Source of the DNA: Brevundimonas sp. MYb52
GTDB lineage: Bacteria; Pseudomonadota; Alphaproteobacteria; Caulobacterales; Caulobacteraceae
NCBI RefSeq assembly: GCF_002979535.1
Contig: NZ_PCPB01000006.1
Span: 62,001-126,000, forward strand
Length of the DNA: 64,000 nucleotides
Reading direction: 5' to 3'
In this document: piece by piece, positions 48,328 through 58,786 of the stretch
How the letters are laid out: every line of letters starts with the position of its first letter
Position numbering within the stretch: the stretch's first letter is position 1
Notes under the pieces: generated by a model
What the model was told of the DNA's origin: nothing
The model's input: only the letters and a program-made list of their open reading frames with translations
Database searches by the model: none
Program-made: the position numbers and the translations under genes

Positions 48328-51198
48328 GTGAGCGCAGCAGCGCCGTGGAGCGTGAAGGGGATAGACCCCAAGGCTCGCGAGATCGCCAAGGACCTTGCGC
48401 GCCGTTCAGGCATGACGCTCGGCGAGTGGCTGAATTCCATGATCATGGACGAGCCGGACGAGGACGAGGGCGTCACGCCTCTGCCGCGCCGCACGCCCAT
48501 TCCCGATCCCTATGACCGTCGCAGCCGTTCGCGTCGGCTGGACGACGTCTATGGCGCCGACGAGGACGACCTGCGCCTCGGCGCCTCGCTGGAAATCATC
48601 GCCGGTCGGCTGGAGGCCGCCGAGCGCCGCTCGACCATCGCCATTCAGGGCGTTGATCAGGCCGTGGCCGGTCTGGTGCGGCGGATGGAGAAGCAGGACG
48701 AGATCGGCCTGGGCTATGCGCGCCGAATCGACGACATCGCCGACGAACTGCGCGAGGGCCACAAGCGTCTGCGCCGCTTCGAGCAGGAGACTGGCCCCAA
48801 GAGCGAAGAAGGCTTCGCCCGACTGGACGCCGCCCTGGGCGCCGTCTCCAGTCGCCTGTTCGATCTGGACGAGCGTCAGCGGAACACCATCGGCGAACTG
48901 CGCGAGCGGATGGAGGCGGTCGAGAAGGCTGCGGGTCCCGGTCCGGGCACGGATGTTCTGGCTCAGGTCGGCGTCCGGCTGGACGAGGCGCAGGAGCGCA
49001 CCTCTGACGCGCTGAAGGGGCTGGAACGATCGTTCGCCGCCCTGGATCTGCGGCTACGCGCCGCCGAGAGCCAGGTCGAGCCCGAGCACAGCCGTGAGGC
49101 GGCCCGGTTCGAGAAGCTGGCCGAGACCCTGACGCGGCAGGTCGAAGGCAGCCGTGTCGAGATGATGCGGCGTCTCGACGTGGCCGAAACCGAAGGCCGT
49201 GTGGACCGCATCGAGCGCGCCCTGGCCGCTGTGGGCGATCAGACTCGCGCCGCCGAGCAGCGCTCGGCCGACGCCGTGGAAGCCATGGGCCGTGAGGTTC
49301 TGCGCATCGCACAGAATTTGAATCAGCGGGTCGAGAAGGTCGAGGTCGGCGCTGTCGGCCCAGACGTCGAAGCCCTTGGCCAGGCCTTGAGCCAGACTCT
49401 AGGCCGCGAACTGAACGAGAAGCTGGATCGCGAGATGCAGCGCCACGCCCAGGCGGTGGATCAGCGCATCACCCGCTCGGACGATCAGCACGCCCTGGCG
49501 CTGGAGCGTCTGGGCGGCGAGATCACCCGCATCTCGGATCGCCTGTCCGAACGCATCGCCCAGTCGGAACGTCGCTCGGCCCAGGCCCTGGACGACATCG
49601 GCCGTCGCCTGACCGAAAACACCGACAAGATCGAGCAACGCCACGACCGCGCCTCGGGCGAACTGGGCGAACGGATGCGCCAGAGCGAGGAGCGCACGGC
49701 GCGCCTTCTGGCCGAGGCTCGCGACAGCATGGAACAGCGCGGAAGCCGCGCGGCCCGTCGCGAAACGCCGCTGGAAAGCCCGGAGCCGACGCCCTGGAGC
49801 CCGGCGGAGAGCCCGAGCGGGGACTGGCGCGCCGCCGCCTTCGCCGATCCTGTCGCCGACCTGTGGTCCGAGGATACTCTGGGCGGGGTGCTGGACGCCG
49901 CGCCATTCCCGAGCCCGACGGTCAGCGATCCCGAGCCGGTCTTCTCCGACCCTCTGGACGCCGAACTGAACGTCTTCGCTCCGGCCGAGGAGCCAGAGGC
50001 GCCGCCGTCGGCCCTGTTCGGCTCGAGCCCCGAGCGCGCTCGCTTCGGCGCGGTGTCGATGGAGCTGGTCGACGAGGTCGAACCGAACTTCGCCGAGCAG
50101 ATGTTCGCCGCATCGGCGGCCGATGATTTCGGCGGCGCCGACGTCAGCGATGTCCTGGCCGATCCGGATCAGGGCGCGGTCGGCGGCTTGCCGCCGCTGG
50201 TGGACGGACCGGCGGGCGACGACGAGGACGGCTTCTCGGCCGACATCGACTTCATTGACCCGGCTGCGCTGAAGGCGGGCGCAGCCGCCGGTCGGGCCAC
50301 CACCCGCGACACCTTGGACGCCGCGCGCGCCGCCATGGCCGGCGCCGAGGAAGCCCCGCGCAAGGGCTTCGGATTGAAGCGCGGCGGCAAGTCCAAGCTG
50401 CAGGAACGTCTGGATAGACAGGCCAGCCGCGAAGGCTCGACCATGCGCAAGGCCCTGGGCGCCTCGGCCGTGGCCGCCCTGGTCATGGGCGGGGGATACG
50501 CCTCGCTGCAACTGGCCGAAGGTTCGGGCCTGATCCTGCCCGACATGGCGACCCTGACCGGCGGCGCAGCCCCGGCCGCGGGAACGCCCGATGCGCCGAT
50601 CGCGGCTGTGGCCCTCGACGCGACGCCGACCGAGGCTGTGCCGTCGCCGGACGTGGCGGCGAGCGAAGGTGCGGCCCTCTATGCGCGCGGCGTGCAGTTG
50701 ATCGACAACGGCGACGACAGCGGTCTGGAGACCCTGAAGCGGGCGGCCAACCTGGGTTACGGCCCGGCGCAGATGCGTCTGGCGGGCCTCTATCAGGAGG
50801 GCGGCGCCGGCCTGACGCCTGATCCGGTCGAGGCGCGCGCCTGGGCGCGACGCGCGGCCGAGGGCGGCGAAGCGCGCGCCATGCATTATTACGCCATGCA
50901 GTTGTATGACGGCGAAGGCGGCGCGCGGAACCGCGTCGAGGCCCTGAACTGGCTCAAGAAGGCGGCCGAGGCCGGCCGCGTTGACAGCCAGTACAATGTG
51001 GCGCGTCTCTATGAGAAGGGCGACGAGGGCGTGGCCCCCAACGCGACTGAAGCCTTCAAGTGGTACATGATCGCGGCCCGACGCGGCGACCAGCAGGCCC
51101 TGGCGGCGGTGCAGCGGCTGACGCCCCTGACCTCGGCCGAGACGCGCCGCGTGGCCCGCGAGGCGGCGGACGCCTTCACAGTCGCGCCGTTGGCCTGA
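48328..51198 (+). CDS. podJ: PodJ-like polar organelle development protein
   Basis: The start is GTG 48328, with GGGAGG seven bases upstream. The 956-residue protein begins WSVKGIDPKAREIAKDLARR, then SGMTLGEWLNSMI, the N-terminus common to PodJ-type proteins. Long coiled-coil segments follow (residues ~80-480, with repeated RxEAAERRS, LDERQRNTIGELRERM and QSERRSAQAL units), then an acidic, disordered stretch (~480-690). A single membrane helix starts near residue 706, and a periplasmic domain of Sel1-like repeats follows: GLETLKRAANLGYGPAQMRL, then EARAMHYYAMQLYDGEGG. PodJ marks the new pole for pili and flagellar functions in Caulobacter. Length and order match. Confidence 0.88.
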   Translation: MSAAAPWSVKGIDPKAREIAKDLARRSGMTLGEWLNSMIMDEPDEDEGVTPLPRRTPIPDPYDRRSRSRRLDDVYGADEDDLRLGASLEIIAGRLEAAERRSTIAIQGVDQAVAGLVRRMEKQDEIGLGYARRIDDIADELREGHKRLRRFEQETGPKSEEGFARLDAALGAVSSRLFDLDERQRNTIGELRERMEAVEKAAGPGPGTDVLAQVGVRLDEAQERTSDALKGLERSFAALDLRLRAAESQVEPEHSREAARFEKLAETLTRQVEGSRVEMMRRLDVAETEGRVDRIERALAAVGDQTRAAEQRSADAVEAMGREVLRIAQNLNQRVEKVEVGAVGPDVEALGQALSQTLGRELNEKLDREMQRHAQAVDQRITRSDDQHALALERLGGEITRISDRLSERIAQSERRSAQALDDIGRRLTENTDKIEQRHDRASGELGERMRQSEERTARLLAEARDSMEQRGSRAARRETPLESPEPTPWSPAESPSGDWRAAAFADPVADLWSEDTLGGVLDAAPFPSPTVSDPEPVFSDPLDAELNVFAPAEEPEAPPSALFGSSPERARFGAVSMELVDEVEPNFAEQMFAASAADDFGGADVSDVLADPDQGAVGGLPPLVDGPAGDDEDGFSADIDFIDPAALKAGAAAGRATTRDTLDAARAAMAGAEEAPRKGFGLKRGGKSKLQERLDRQASREGSTMRKALGASAVAALVMGGGYASLQLAEGSGLILPDMATLTGGAAPAAGTPDAPIAAVALDATPTEAVPSPDVAASEGAALYARGVQLIDNGDDSGLETLKRAANLGYGPAQMRLAGLYQEGGAGLTPDPVEARAWARRAAEGGEARAMHYYAMQLYDGEGGARNRVEALNWLKKAAEAGRVDSQYNVARLYEKGDEGVAPNATEAFKWYMIAARRGDQQALAAVQRLTPLTSAETRRVAREAADAFTVAPLA

Positions 51199-51315
51199 CG
51201 GACGGCGGGTGAAGGCCCGGCGGGGGTGGCGGTTCGCCGCAGCCGCCGCTAAGACCGGGTTGTAGTCGCCTTTCCGGCGCAGTTCTGCGTTCCCTTCCAG
51301 CCGAAGGCGCGTGCC

Positions 51316-52239
51316 GTGGATATTTACCTGCCGATCGCCGAGGTTTCGGTGAACTGGCCGTTCCTGGTGATGCTGGGCGCGCTGGTCGGCTTTGTCTCGG
51401 GCCTGTTCGGCATCGGCGGCGGCTTCCTGATGGCCCCCGTCCTGGTCTTCATGGGCATCCCCCCGACCGTGGCCGTCGCCAGCCAGGCCAGCCACGTCGT
51501 CGCCTCTTCGACCTCGGGCGTGATTCGCTATTCCGGCATGAAGGCGGTCGACTACCGCATCGGCGGCATCATGGCCGTGGGCGGGGCGCTCGGCGCGCTC
51601 GCCGGGGTTGAGCTGTTCCGCTACCTGCGCCTGCTGGGCCAGGCCGATCTGGTGGTGGCGGTCTCCTACCTGGTCTTCCTCGGCGCCATCGGCAGCATGA
51701 TGCTGTACGAGAGCCTGACGCAGATCCTGCATCGGGTGCGGGGCGAGACCCCGCCGCGCAAGGAGCGTCGCCGCCCCATGTGGCTGTACGGCCTGCCGTT
51801 CCGGATGCGTTTCCCGCGCTCGGGCCTCTACATCAGCGCCATTCCGCCGTTTGGCCTGGGCGTGTTCGCGGGCGTCCTGTCGGCCATCATGGGGGTCGGC
51901 GGCGGCTTCATCCTGGTCCCGGCCATGCTCTATGTGCTGCGGATGCGGGCCAATGTCGTGGTCGGCACCAGCCTGTTTCAGATCATCATCACCACGGCCA
52001 TCACCACCATCCTGCAGGCCGGGCGCAACCAGACGGTGGACATCGTCCTGTCGACCATCCTGCTGCTGGGCGGGGTGGTCGGGGCCCAGTTCGGGGCCCG
52101 GCTGTCGGGCCGCTTCCGCGCCGAGGAGATGCGCGCGGCGCTTGGCCTGATCGTCCTTCTGGTCGGCATCCAGATGGGGTTGGAGCTGTTTGTGCGGCCC
52201 AGCGACCTCTTCCTGCTGGCGCCGGGAGTGTCGGACTGA
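51316..52239 (+). CDS. TauE/SafE family sulfite exporter-like membrane protein
   Basis: The 307-residue protein from GTG 51316 has two homologous halves, each with a glycine-rich motif: GFVSGLFGIGGGFLMAPVLV near the N-terminus and LSAIMGVGGGFILVPAMLYV in the second half. About eight membrane helices are visible. TauE/SafE proteins export sulfite or organosulfur acids, or act as anion channels. The substrate is unknown. The next gene (TIGR02186) overlaps its stop (TGATG), an alphaproteobacterial pairing. Confidence 0.9.
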   Translation: MDIYLPIAEVSVNWPFLVMLGALVGFVSGLFGIGGGFLMAPVLVFMGIPPTVAVASQASHVVASSTSGVIRYSGMKAVDYRIGGIMAVGGALGALAGVELFRYLRLLGQADLVVAVSYLVFLGAIGSMMLYESLTQILHRVRGETPPRKERRRPMWLYGLPFRMRFPRSGLYISAIPPFGLGVFAGVLSAIMGVGGGFILVPAMLYVLRMRANVVVGTSLFQIIITTAITTILQAGRNQTVDIVLSTILLLGGVVGAQFGARLSGRFRAEEMRAALGLIVLLVGIQMGLELFVRPSDLFLLAPGVSD

Positions 52240-53060
52240 TGTTCCAGGCCTTGCCGCCCGAACCCGCGTCCATCGTCGCTCCGGTACAGCCCGGCGTGAT
52301 CGAACGCTCGGTCGCCACCGAGGGCGAGGTGCGCGTCGCCGCCGCCCTGACCGACGCCCAGGTCAAGGTCGACTCCAGCTTCCGCGGCGCCTCCATTGTC
52401 CTCTATGGCGCGGTGTTCAATCCGACCGACACGCCCGCCGACGTGGTGGTGGTGGTGCGCGGCCCGGACGCCCCGGTGCGTCTGGTCAAGAAGACCCGCA
52501 ACATGGGCGTCTGGCTGAACAGCCGCCCGGTCCTGTTCGAGGGCGCGCCCGGCTTCTACATGACCGCCTCGACCCGGCCCCTGTCGGATGTCGCGGACTT
52601 CGGTCAGTTGCGTCGGCTCGGCGTCGGCGTCGATCACCTCCGCATCGACGCGCCGCAGGAAAGCCGCACCGTCACTCGCTATGGCGTGCGCGACGTGGTG
52701 GTCAGCCGTCTGGGCGAGAACTACCTGGACTGGCGCCGGGCCGTGATCCGGCTGAAGGAGGCGGCGGCCCTCTACAACACCGATCCCGACGGGGTGCAGT
52801 TCGTCGACAAGGGCCTGTTCCGCGCCGAAGTCGAGCTGCCGACCGTGGCCCCGACCGGCAAATACTACGCCGAGGTCTGGCTGTTTCAGGAGGGGGCGCC
52901 GGTCTCGGTGTCCAACCTGACGCTGACGGTCGAGAAGGTCGGGCTGGAGCGCGACATCTATGAGTTCGCCCACCGCCGGCCGTGGTCCTACGGCGTGCTG
53001 TGCGTCATTCTGGCGGCCCTGACGGGCTATGCCGCGTCGCGAGTGTTCAGGAGTAGGTAG
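52239..53060 (+). CDS. TIGR02186 family membrane protein
   Basis: The 273-residue protein begins at an ATG overlapping the exporter stop. It has QVKVDSSFRGASIVLYGAVF, VVVVRGPDAPVRLVKKTRNM, GVWLNSRPVLFEGAPGFYM, then VFREFVEL-like strands (FVDKGLFRAEVELP) and one C-terminal membrane helix (GVLCVILAALTGYAASRVF). That layout, and its position after TauE/SafE, match TIGR02186. A large periplasmic domain anchored at its C-terminus is implied; the function is unknown and is presumably an accessory to the exporter. Confidence 0.83.
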   Translation: MFQALPPEPASIVAPVQPGVIERSVATEGEVRVAAALTDAQVKVDSSFRGASIVLYGAVFNPTDTPADVVVVVRGPDAPVRLVKKTRNMGVWLNSRPVLFEGAPGFYMTASTRPLSDVADFGQLRRLGVGVDHLRIDAPQESRTVTRYGVRDVVVSRLGENYLDWRRAVIRLKEAAALYNTDPDGVQFVDKGLFRAEVELPTVAPTGKYYAEVWLFQEGAPVSVSNLTLTVEKVGLERDIYEFAHRRPWSYGVLCVILAALTGYAASRVFRSR

Positions 53061-53075
53061 GGGGCTTCTTTTTAG

Positions 53076-53117
53076 GGCGCTATCGCTCGCCGCGCGGCGG
53101 CTCGCTGCCTGAGCGCA
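53076..53117 (+). repeat. 42-nt two-stem element, copy C
   Basis: Arms GCGCT/AGCGC, inner GCCGC/GCGGC around GCG, 3' linker TGCCTG (one base off TGCTTG). It begins 15 bases after the TIGR02186 stop codon in the same direction. Confidence 0.8.
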
Positions 53118-53128
53118 GTTCTATCTGC

Positions 53129-53251
53129 TGTCATCCCGGCCGCAGCGAAGCGGAGAGCCGGGACCCAGGCGGCGGCTCCACATGCGACGACGCTTCACAC
53201 ACCTCCACCCTCTGGGTCCCGGATAAGCGCTGCGCGCTTTCCGGGATGACG
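53129..53251. repeat. Long imperfect palindromic intergenic repeat
   Basis: TGTCATCCCGG at the left and CCGGGATGACG at the right are inverted, as are GGGACCCAGGC and TCTGGGTCCCGG inside. It is related to 42541-42656. Confidence 0.75.
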
Positions 53252-53277
53252 GCAAGGGAAGGGGCGTCAAAGAAAAA

Positions 53278-53303
53278 GGGCGGCTCCGAGGAGCCGCCCT
53301 TTC
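53278..53303 (-). terminator. Rho-independent terminator of the beta-oxidation operon
   Basis: GGGCGGCTC/GAGCCGCCC form a perfect 9-bp stem around a 4-base loop. On the minus strand it is followed by TTTTT (complement of 53273-53277). It lies 25 bases after the stop at 53328. Confidence 0.85.
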
Positions 53304-53327
53304 CGTTTCAGTCCGAAGTCAGCCGGA

Positions 53328-55499
53328 TCAGGCCGCCTTCTTCTCCGGGGCGAAGCGGCCGTAGAAGGTCTCGCCCTTGGCGGCCATCTCGCGCAGCAGT
53401 TCCGGCACTTTGAAGCGGTCGCCGTAGGTCGCGGTCAGGCGGTCGGCGGTCTCGACGAAGGCTTTCAGGCCGGTCTGGTCGATCAGGGTGATCGGACCGC
53501 CCGACCAAGGCGCGAAGCCCCAGCCCAGGATGGCGCCCAGGTCAGCTTCACGCGGGTCGTCGATGACGCCCTCGGCCCAGCAGCGCGCGACCTCGACGGC
53601 CTGACGATAGAGCAGGCGCGTCTTCAGTTCGTCGACCAGTTCCGGGGTCGAGTCGTCGAACTTGACCGGGGCCAGTTCCGACAGGCCCGCCCACAGGGTC
53701 TTGGGCTTGCTGTCATAGTCGTAGAAGCCCTTGCCGTTCTTGCGGCCGTAACGGCCGCCCTCGACCATCTTGGCGACAATGTCGGCGCCCTCGGCCGGGA
53801 CATAGGCGTCGCCCAGGTCGATCGCCGTCTGCTTGGCGATCTTGTAGGAGAGGTCCAGGGCCACGTCGTCGTGCATCTCCAGCGGGCCGCGCGGCATGCC
53901 GGTCATCCGGCCGACGTTGTCGATCAGGGCCGGGGCATAGCCCTCTTCGAGCATGGCCATGCCTTCCATCAGGAAGGTGGAGAAGCAGCGCGAGGTGTAG
54001 AAGCCGCGGCTGTCGTTGACGACGATCGGCGTCTTCTTGATCTTCAGGACGTAGTCGATGGCCTTGGCGATGGCGGCCGGGCCGGTCTTCTCGCCGAGGA
54101 TGATCTCGACCAGCATCATCTTGTCGACGGGCGAGAAGAAGTGGATGCCGATGAAGTCCTCGGGACGGACCGAAGCCTCGGCCAGACCGGTGATCGGCAG
54201 GGTCGAGGTGTTGGAGCCGAAGACGGCGCCTTCAGCCAGTTGCGCCTCGGCGCGTTTGGTCACGTCGGCCTTGATCTCGCGGTTTTCGAACACGGCCTCG
54301 ATGACCAGGTCCGAACCCTTGATGTGATCGTAGTCGGTGGTGGCGGTGACCAGGGCCAGGGTGGAGTCGAACTTCTCCTGGGTCATCTGGCCGCGCGACA
54401 GGCGCTTCTTCAGCAGCTCCTCGACGTGGGCCTTGCCCTTGTCGGCGGCTTCCTGGGTCTGGTCGATCAGGACGGTTTCGATGCCGGCCATGACCTGCAC
54501 ATAGGCCACGCCTGCGCCCATCATGCCGGCGCCCAGCACCGTGACCTTCTTGGCGTCCGACTTCGGCACCCCCGCCGGACGCACGGCGCCCTTGTCCAGT
54601 TCCTGCTTGGACAGGAAGAGGCTGCGGATCATGGCCTGGGCCTGCGGCGTCATCAGGGTCTTGATGAAGTAGCGGGTCTCGATGCGCAGGGCCGCGTCCA
54701 TCGGCACCTGGACGCCCTCATAGACGGCCTTCATCAGGTTGGTCGCGGCGGGATAGTTGCCGTAGGTCTGCTTGCGGATCATCGCGTTGCCGACCAGGAA
54801 GTTCTGGATGCCGGCCGGGTGGTAAGGGCCGCCGCCGGGCAGTTTGAAGGATTTGTCGTCCCACGGCTGCACGGCCTTGCCGCCGTTCTTGATCCAGGTC
54901 TTGGCGGCTTCGACCGACTGACCCTTTTCAGCGATCTCGTGGACGATGCCCGCGCCCTTGGCGTCGTTGGGACGGAAGGACTTGCCCTCGGTCATGGCCA
55001 TCATGGCGGGCTGGACGCCGATCAGGCGCGTCAGGCGCTGGGTGCCGCCGCCGCCGGGGAAGAGGCCGACCTTGATCTCGGGCAGGCCCAGCTGGATCTT
55101 GTTGTCGTTCTCGACCACGCGGTAGTGGCAGGCCAGCGTCAGCTCCAGACCGCCGCCGAGCGCCAGGCCGTTGATGGCCGCGGCCACCGGCTTGCCGCAG
55201 GTTTCCAGCGCACGCAGGGCGCCGTTCATTTTCCAGCCGGCGTCATAGGCGTCCTGCAGGCTGGCGCCGCCGATCATGCCGCCGGCGATGTCGCCGAGGT
55301 CCGCGCCGGCGCAGAAGCCAGACGTCTTGCCCGAGGTCAGGACCGCGCCCTTGATGGCGTCGTCGGTCTTGATGCGTTCCACCAGCTGCGGAATCTCGGC
55401 CATGACGGACGAGGTCAGGGTGTTCATCGAGCGTCCGGGGACGTCGAAGGTGATCAGGGCGACGCCGTCGGCGTCCACGTCGATCTTGAAGTTTTCCAT
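53328..55499 (-). CDS. Fatty-acid oxidation multifunctional enzyme (FadB/FadJ type)
   Basis: The 723-residue fusion has an N-terminal enoyl-CoA hydratase domain (residues ~1-190; [20 protein letters not shown], the oxyanion [20 protein letters not shown] and the [16 protein letters not shown] active-site helix). A 3-hydroxyacyl-CoA dehydrogenase follows, with NAD motif [28 protein letters not shown], the catalytic His in [11 protein letters not shown] and its partner [10 protein letters not shown]. It catalyses hydration and oxidation in beta-oxidation. The start is 17 bases after the thiolase stop. Confidence 0.93.
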   Translation of the reverse strand: MENFKIDVDADGVALITFDVPGRSMNTLTSSVMAEIPQLVERIKTDDAIKGAVLTSGKTSGFCAGADLGDIAGGMIGGASLQDAYDAGWKMNGALRALETCGKPVAAAINGLALGGGLELTLACHYRVVENDNKIQLGLPEIKVGLFPGGGGTQRLTRLIGVQPAMMAMTEGKSFRPNDAKGAGIVHEIAEKGQSVEAAKTWIKNGGKAVQPWDDKSFKLPGGGPYHPAGIQNFLVGNAMIRKQTYGNYPAATNLMKAVYEGVQVPMDAALRIETRYFIKTLMTPQAQAMIRSLFLSKQELDKGAVRPAGVPKSDAKKVTVLGAGMMGAGVAYVQVMAGIETVLIDQTQEAADKGKAHVEELLKKRLSRGQMTQEKFDSTLALVTATTDYDHIKGSDLVIEAVFENREIKADVTKRAEAQLAEGAVFGSNTSTLPITGLAEASVRPEDFIGIHFFSPVDKMMLVEIILGEKTGPAAIAKAIDYVLKIKKTPIVVNDSRGFYTSRCFSTFLMEGMAMLEEGYAPALIDNVGRMTGMPRGPLEMHDDVALDLSYKIAKQTAIDLGDAYVPAEGADIVAKMVEGGRYGRKNGKGFYDYDSKPKTLWAGLSELAPVKFDDSTPELVDELKTRLLYRQAVEVARCWAEGVIDDPREADLGAILGWGFAPWSGGPITLIDQTGLKAFVETADRLTATYGDRFKVPELLREMAAKGETFYGRFAPEKKAA

Positions 55500-55515
55500 G
55501 GTCAGTCGCTCCCGA

Positions 55516-56721
<1,206 letters not shown>

Positions 56722-56744
56722 GAAGTGTCTCTCTTGCTTCTAGG

Positions 56745-56786
56745 GTCCCTATCGCTCGGCGCGCGGCGCCTCGCTGCTTGAGGGAC
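56745..56786 (+). repeat. 42-nt two-stem element, copy D
   Basis: Outer arms GTCCCT/AGGGAC pair perfectly, inner GGCGC/GCGCC around GCG. It lies in the thiolase leader, pointing away from the gene, and is the only intergenic copy not placed behind a stop codon in its own direction. Confidence 0.85.
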
Positions 56787-56820
56787 GGGTCTGGAATTGA
56801 AACTTGGTGCGTAGAAACCC

Positions 56821-56841
56821 GACGTTTACGTCAACGTCAAG
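56821..56841. promoter_or_regulatory. ACGT-rich palindrome upstream of the beta-oxidation operon
   Basis: ACGTTTACGTCAACGT has perfect ACGTT/AACGT arms and a near-symmetric centre; with flanking bases it reads TTGACGTTGACGTAAACG on the minus strand. It resembles sites of MerR-type acyl-CoA catabolism regulators such as LiuR. No such regulator is in the window. Confidence 0.45.
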
Positions 56842-56883
56842 TAACAAGGCGCGTGAGGCCCTTGGCGGACGGCCCCTCCCACC

Positions 56884-56914
56884 CGCTCATCCCCGCGGAG
56901 GCGGGGATGAGCGG
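56884..56914. repeat. Short copy of the CCCCGCGGAGGCGGGG repeat
   Basis: CCGCTCATCCCCGCGG and its inverted partner GATGAGCGG form a compact palindrome around GAGGCGGG. It matches the left arm of the repeat at 17691. Confidence 0.65.
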
Positions 56915-56931
56915 AATTATGAAGGCGACGC

Positions 56932-58158
56932 CTATTCCTTGGCCAATCGCACCAGCTTGCCGTCCTCCTCGTCAGTGACGACCCAGACGGCGCCGTCGGG
57001 GCCGACGGCCACGTCGCGGATGCGCTCGTTCAGCCCGGTCAGCAGGCGTTCCTCACCGACGACGCGGTTGTTCTGCAGCACCAGGCGCGCCAACTGCTTG
57101 CCGCCCAGGCCGGTGACCAGAAGGTTGCCCTGCCAGCCGGGGAACATGGCGCCGCTGTAGAAGGTCATGCCGCCGGGCGCGATGACCGGGTCCCAGTAAT
57201 AGACCGGTTGTTCCGTGCCCTCGCGCGCCGTCACGGCCTCGGGAATGGCCTGACCATTGTATTCGATGCCATAGGCGACGCCGGGCCAGCCGTAGTTCTT
57301 GCCCGCCTGATCCAGGTTGATCTCGTCGCCGCCGCGCGTGCCGTGCTCGACGGTCCAGATGGCGCCCGTGCCCGGCTGGACGGCGATGCCTTGCATGTTG
57401 CGGTGGCCCAGGGACCAGATCTCCGGCCGGGCCCCCGCTTGGCCGACGAAGGGATTGTCGGACGGCACGCTGCCGTCAGCATTGATGCGGATGGTCTTGC
57501 CCATGTGCGAGCCCAGGTCCTGGGCCTGGGGCCGCATCGGCTTGTCCGAACGTTCGCCGAGCGTGATGAACAGCTTGCCGTCTGGCGCAAAGGCCAGGGA
57601 AGAGCCGAAATGCTTGTCGCCGTCATAGGTGGGCTGGGCCTGGAAGATGACCTGGACGTTTTCGACCTTCGACAGGTCGGCGGACAGGCGGCCGCGCGCG
57701 ACCGCCGTGCCGTTGCCGCCCTCACGCGGCTGGGCGTAGGACCAGTAGATCAGTCGATCCTGGGCGAAGGTGGGGCTGAGGATGACGTCCAGCAGGCCGC
57801 CCTGGCCGCGCGCCGAGACGGCGGGCAGGCCGGCGATCGGGGCGCCGACCTGGCCCTGGGCCGAGATCACCCGCATCCGGCCGGGCTTCTCCGTCACCAG
57901 CCACTGACCGTCGGGCAGCAAGGTCAGGCCCCAGGGATGGACCAGGCCCGAGGCGATGGTTTCGTTGCGCAGGGTTCCCGCGGTCTGGACTCCCGGCGCG
58001 CGGGTCTGGCCGCCGAAGGCTGGCTTCTGGTCCGGGTTATTGGCGGGGCGGGTCTCGACGGGGGCGCCAGGGGCTGCGGGCGCATCCTGCCCATTGGCCC
58101 CGCAGGCGGCGGTGAGGACGAGAAGCGAGGCGGACGCGGCGAGGAAGATCGGACGCAT
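56932..58158 (-). CDS. PQQ-type aldose sugar dehydrogenase, lipoprotein
   Basis: The 408-residue precursor has a lipobox in SLLVLTAACGANG. The mature protein has the six-bladed propeller of soluble sugar dehydrogenases (YliI/Asd): ASGLVHPWGLTLLPDGQWLV, TEKPGRMRVIS, DGKLFITLGERSDKPMRPQA and ALVQ-type QDLGSHMGKTIRINADGS. The segment SLGHRNMQGIAVQPGTGAIW and EHGTRGGDEIN line the cofactor site. It oxidises aldoses in the periplasm with PQQ. No PQQ synthesis genes are present here. Confidence 0.9.
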   Translation of the reverse strand: MRPIFLAASASLLVLTAACGANGQDAPAAPGAPVETRPANNPDQKPAFGGQTRAPGVQTAGTLRNETIASGLVHPWGLTLLPDGQWLVTEKPGRMRVISAQGQVGAPIAGLPAVSARGQGGLLDVILSPTFAQDRLIYWSYAQPREGGNGTAVARGRLSADLSKVENVQVIFQAQPTYDGDKHFGSSLAFAPDGKLFITLGERSDKPMRPQAQDLGSHMGKTIRINADGSVPSDNPFVGQAGARPEIWSLGHRNMQGIAVQPGTGAIWTVEHGTRGGDEINLDQAGKNYGWPGVAYGIEYNGQAIPEAVTAREGTEQPVYYWDPVIAPGGMTFYSGAMFPGWQGNLLVTGLGGKQLARLVLQNNRVVGEERLLTGLNERIRDVAVGPDGAVWVVTDEEDGKLVRLAKE

Positions 58159-58352
58159 GAGGCTCTCCAGAACAGCTGTATGTCGCCATCCAGAATGAAG
58201 CCTCGCCGCTCTGCGCGCGAGCCGAAACCGTCCGCGACCGATCGTCCCGCGCGATTTCCATGTCGAAGCGACTTGAACCCGACCGAAGGCGGCGATATAC
58301 GCACGCCTCTCGCGCTGGCCGGTCGCATGACCTTTCGCGAGATCCCGTAAGG

Positions 58353-58429
58353 GGTTGGGTAGCTCAGATGGTTAGAGCGGTGGATTCATAACCCACAGGT
58401 CGGCGGTTCGATCCCGCCTCCAACCACCA
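58353..58429 (+). tRNA. tRNA-Met (anticodon CAT)
   Basis: A 77-nt cloverleaf: acceptor GGTTGGG/TCCAACC (last pair G-T), D arm GCTC/GAGC, anticodon stem GTGGA/CCCAC with loop TTCATAA, T arm GGCGG-TTCGATC-CCGCC, and encoded CCA at 58427-58429. The anticodon stem closes with an A-C mismatch next to the loop. An initiator is unlikely because the three G-C pairs of initiator anticodon stems are absent; a lysidine-modified tRNA-Ile cannot be fully excluded. Confidence 0.92.
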
Positions 58430-58476
58430 CGGACCTTTCCGCACATGGCATGCGAAGTCCTGTATTGTGCGGGCTT

Positions 58477-58701
58477 CTAGTTTTGAGGAAGGCGCGTCGC
58501 GCCTCCGGTGATCTTGCAGACATAATCGGTCTGCGGTCGGCCTGTCATGGCGCCGCTCGGCGACAGGATGCCGCCGCGCGTGGTGCATTCCGCTTCAAGC
58601 TTGTCGAGATCCTGCTGATAGGTCGATGACGTCCGGCCAGTGGCGCAGGCGCCGAGAGCGAGGGGGGCGACGAAGGCGGCGAGGACGAGGGCGGCGCGCA
58701 T
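58477..58701 (-). CDS. Small lipoprotein of unknown function
   Basis: The 74-residue precursor has AAGGAGA seven bases before the ATG. The lipobox is LALGAC (Cys19). After it come ATGRTSSTYQQDLDKLEAEC, GGILSPSGAMTGRPQTDYVC and a basic end. Two mature cysteines could form a disulfide. No family is recognised. Confidence 0.75.
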   Translation of the reverse strand: MRAALVLAAFVAPLALGACATGRTSSTYQQDLDKLEAECTTRGGILSPSGAMTGRPQTDYVCKITGGATRLPQN

Positions 58702-58786
58702 GACGATGTCTCCTTGCGACTGGCGGCTTAACGGTTAGTCGAGGGCGGACGTTCCGCCAGCCGCGCCCGTGATGCAAGGCCCAGCT

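Noticed and set aside
58364..58588. Minus-strand frame running through tRNA-Met
   Set aside because: It overlaps the whole tRNA on the opposite strand and the lipoprotein gene in another frame; no supporting signal.
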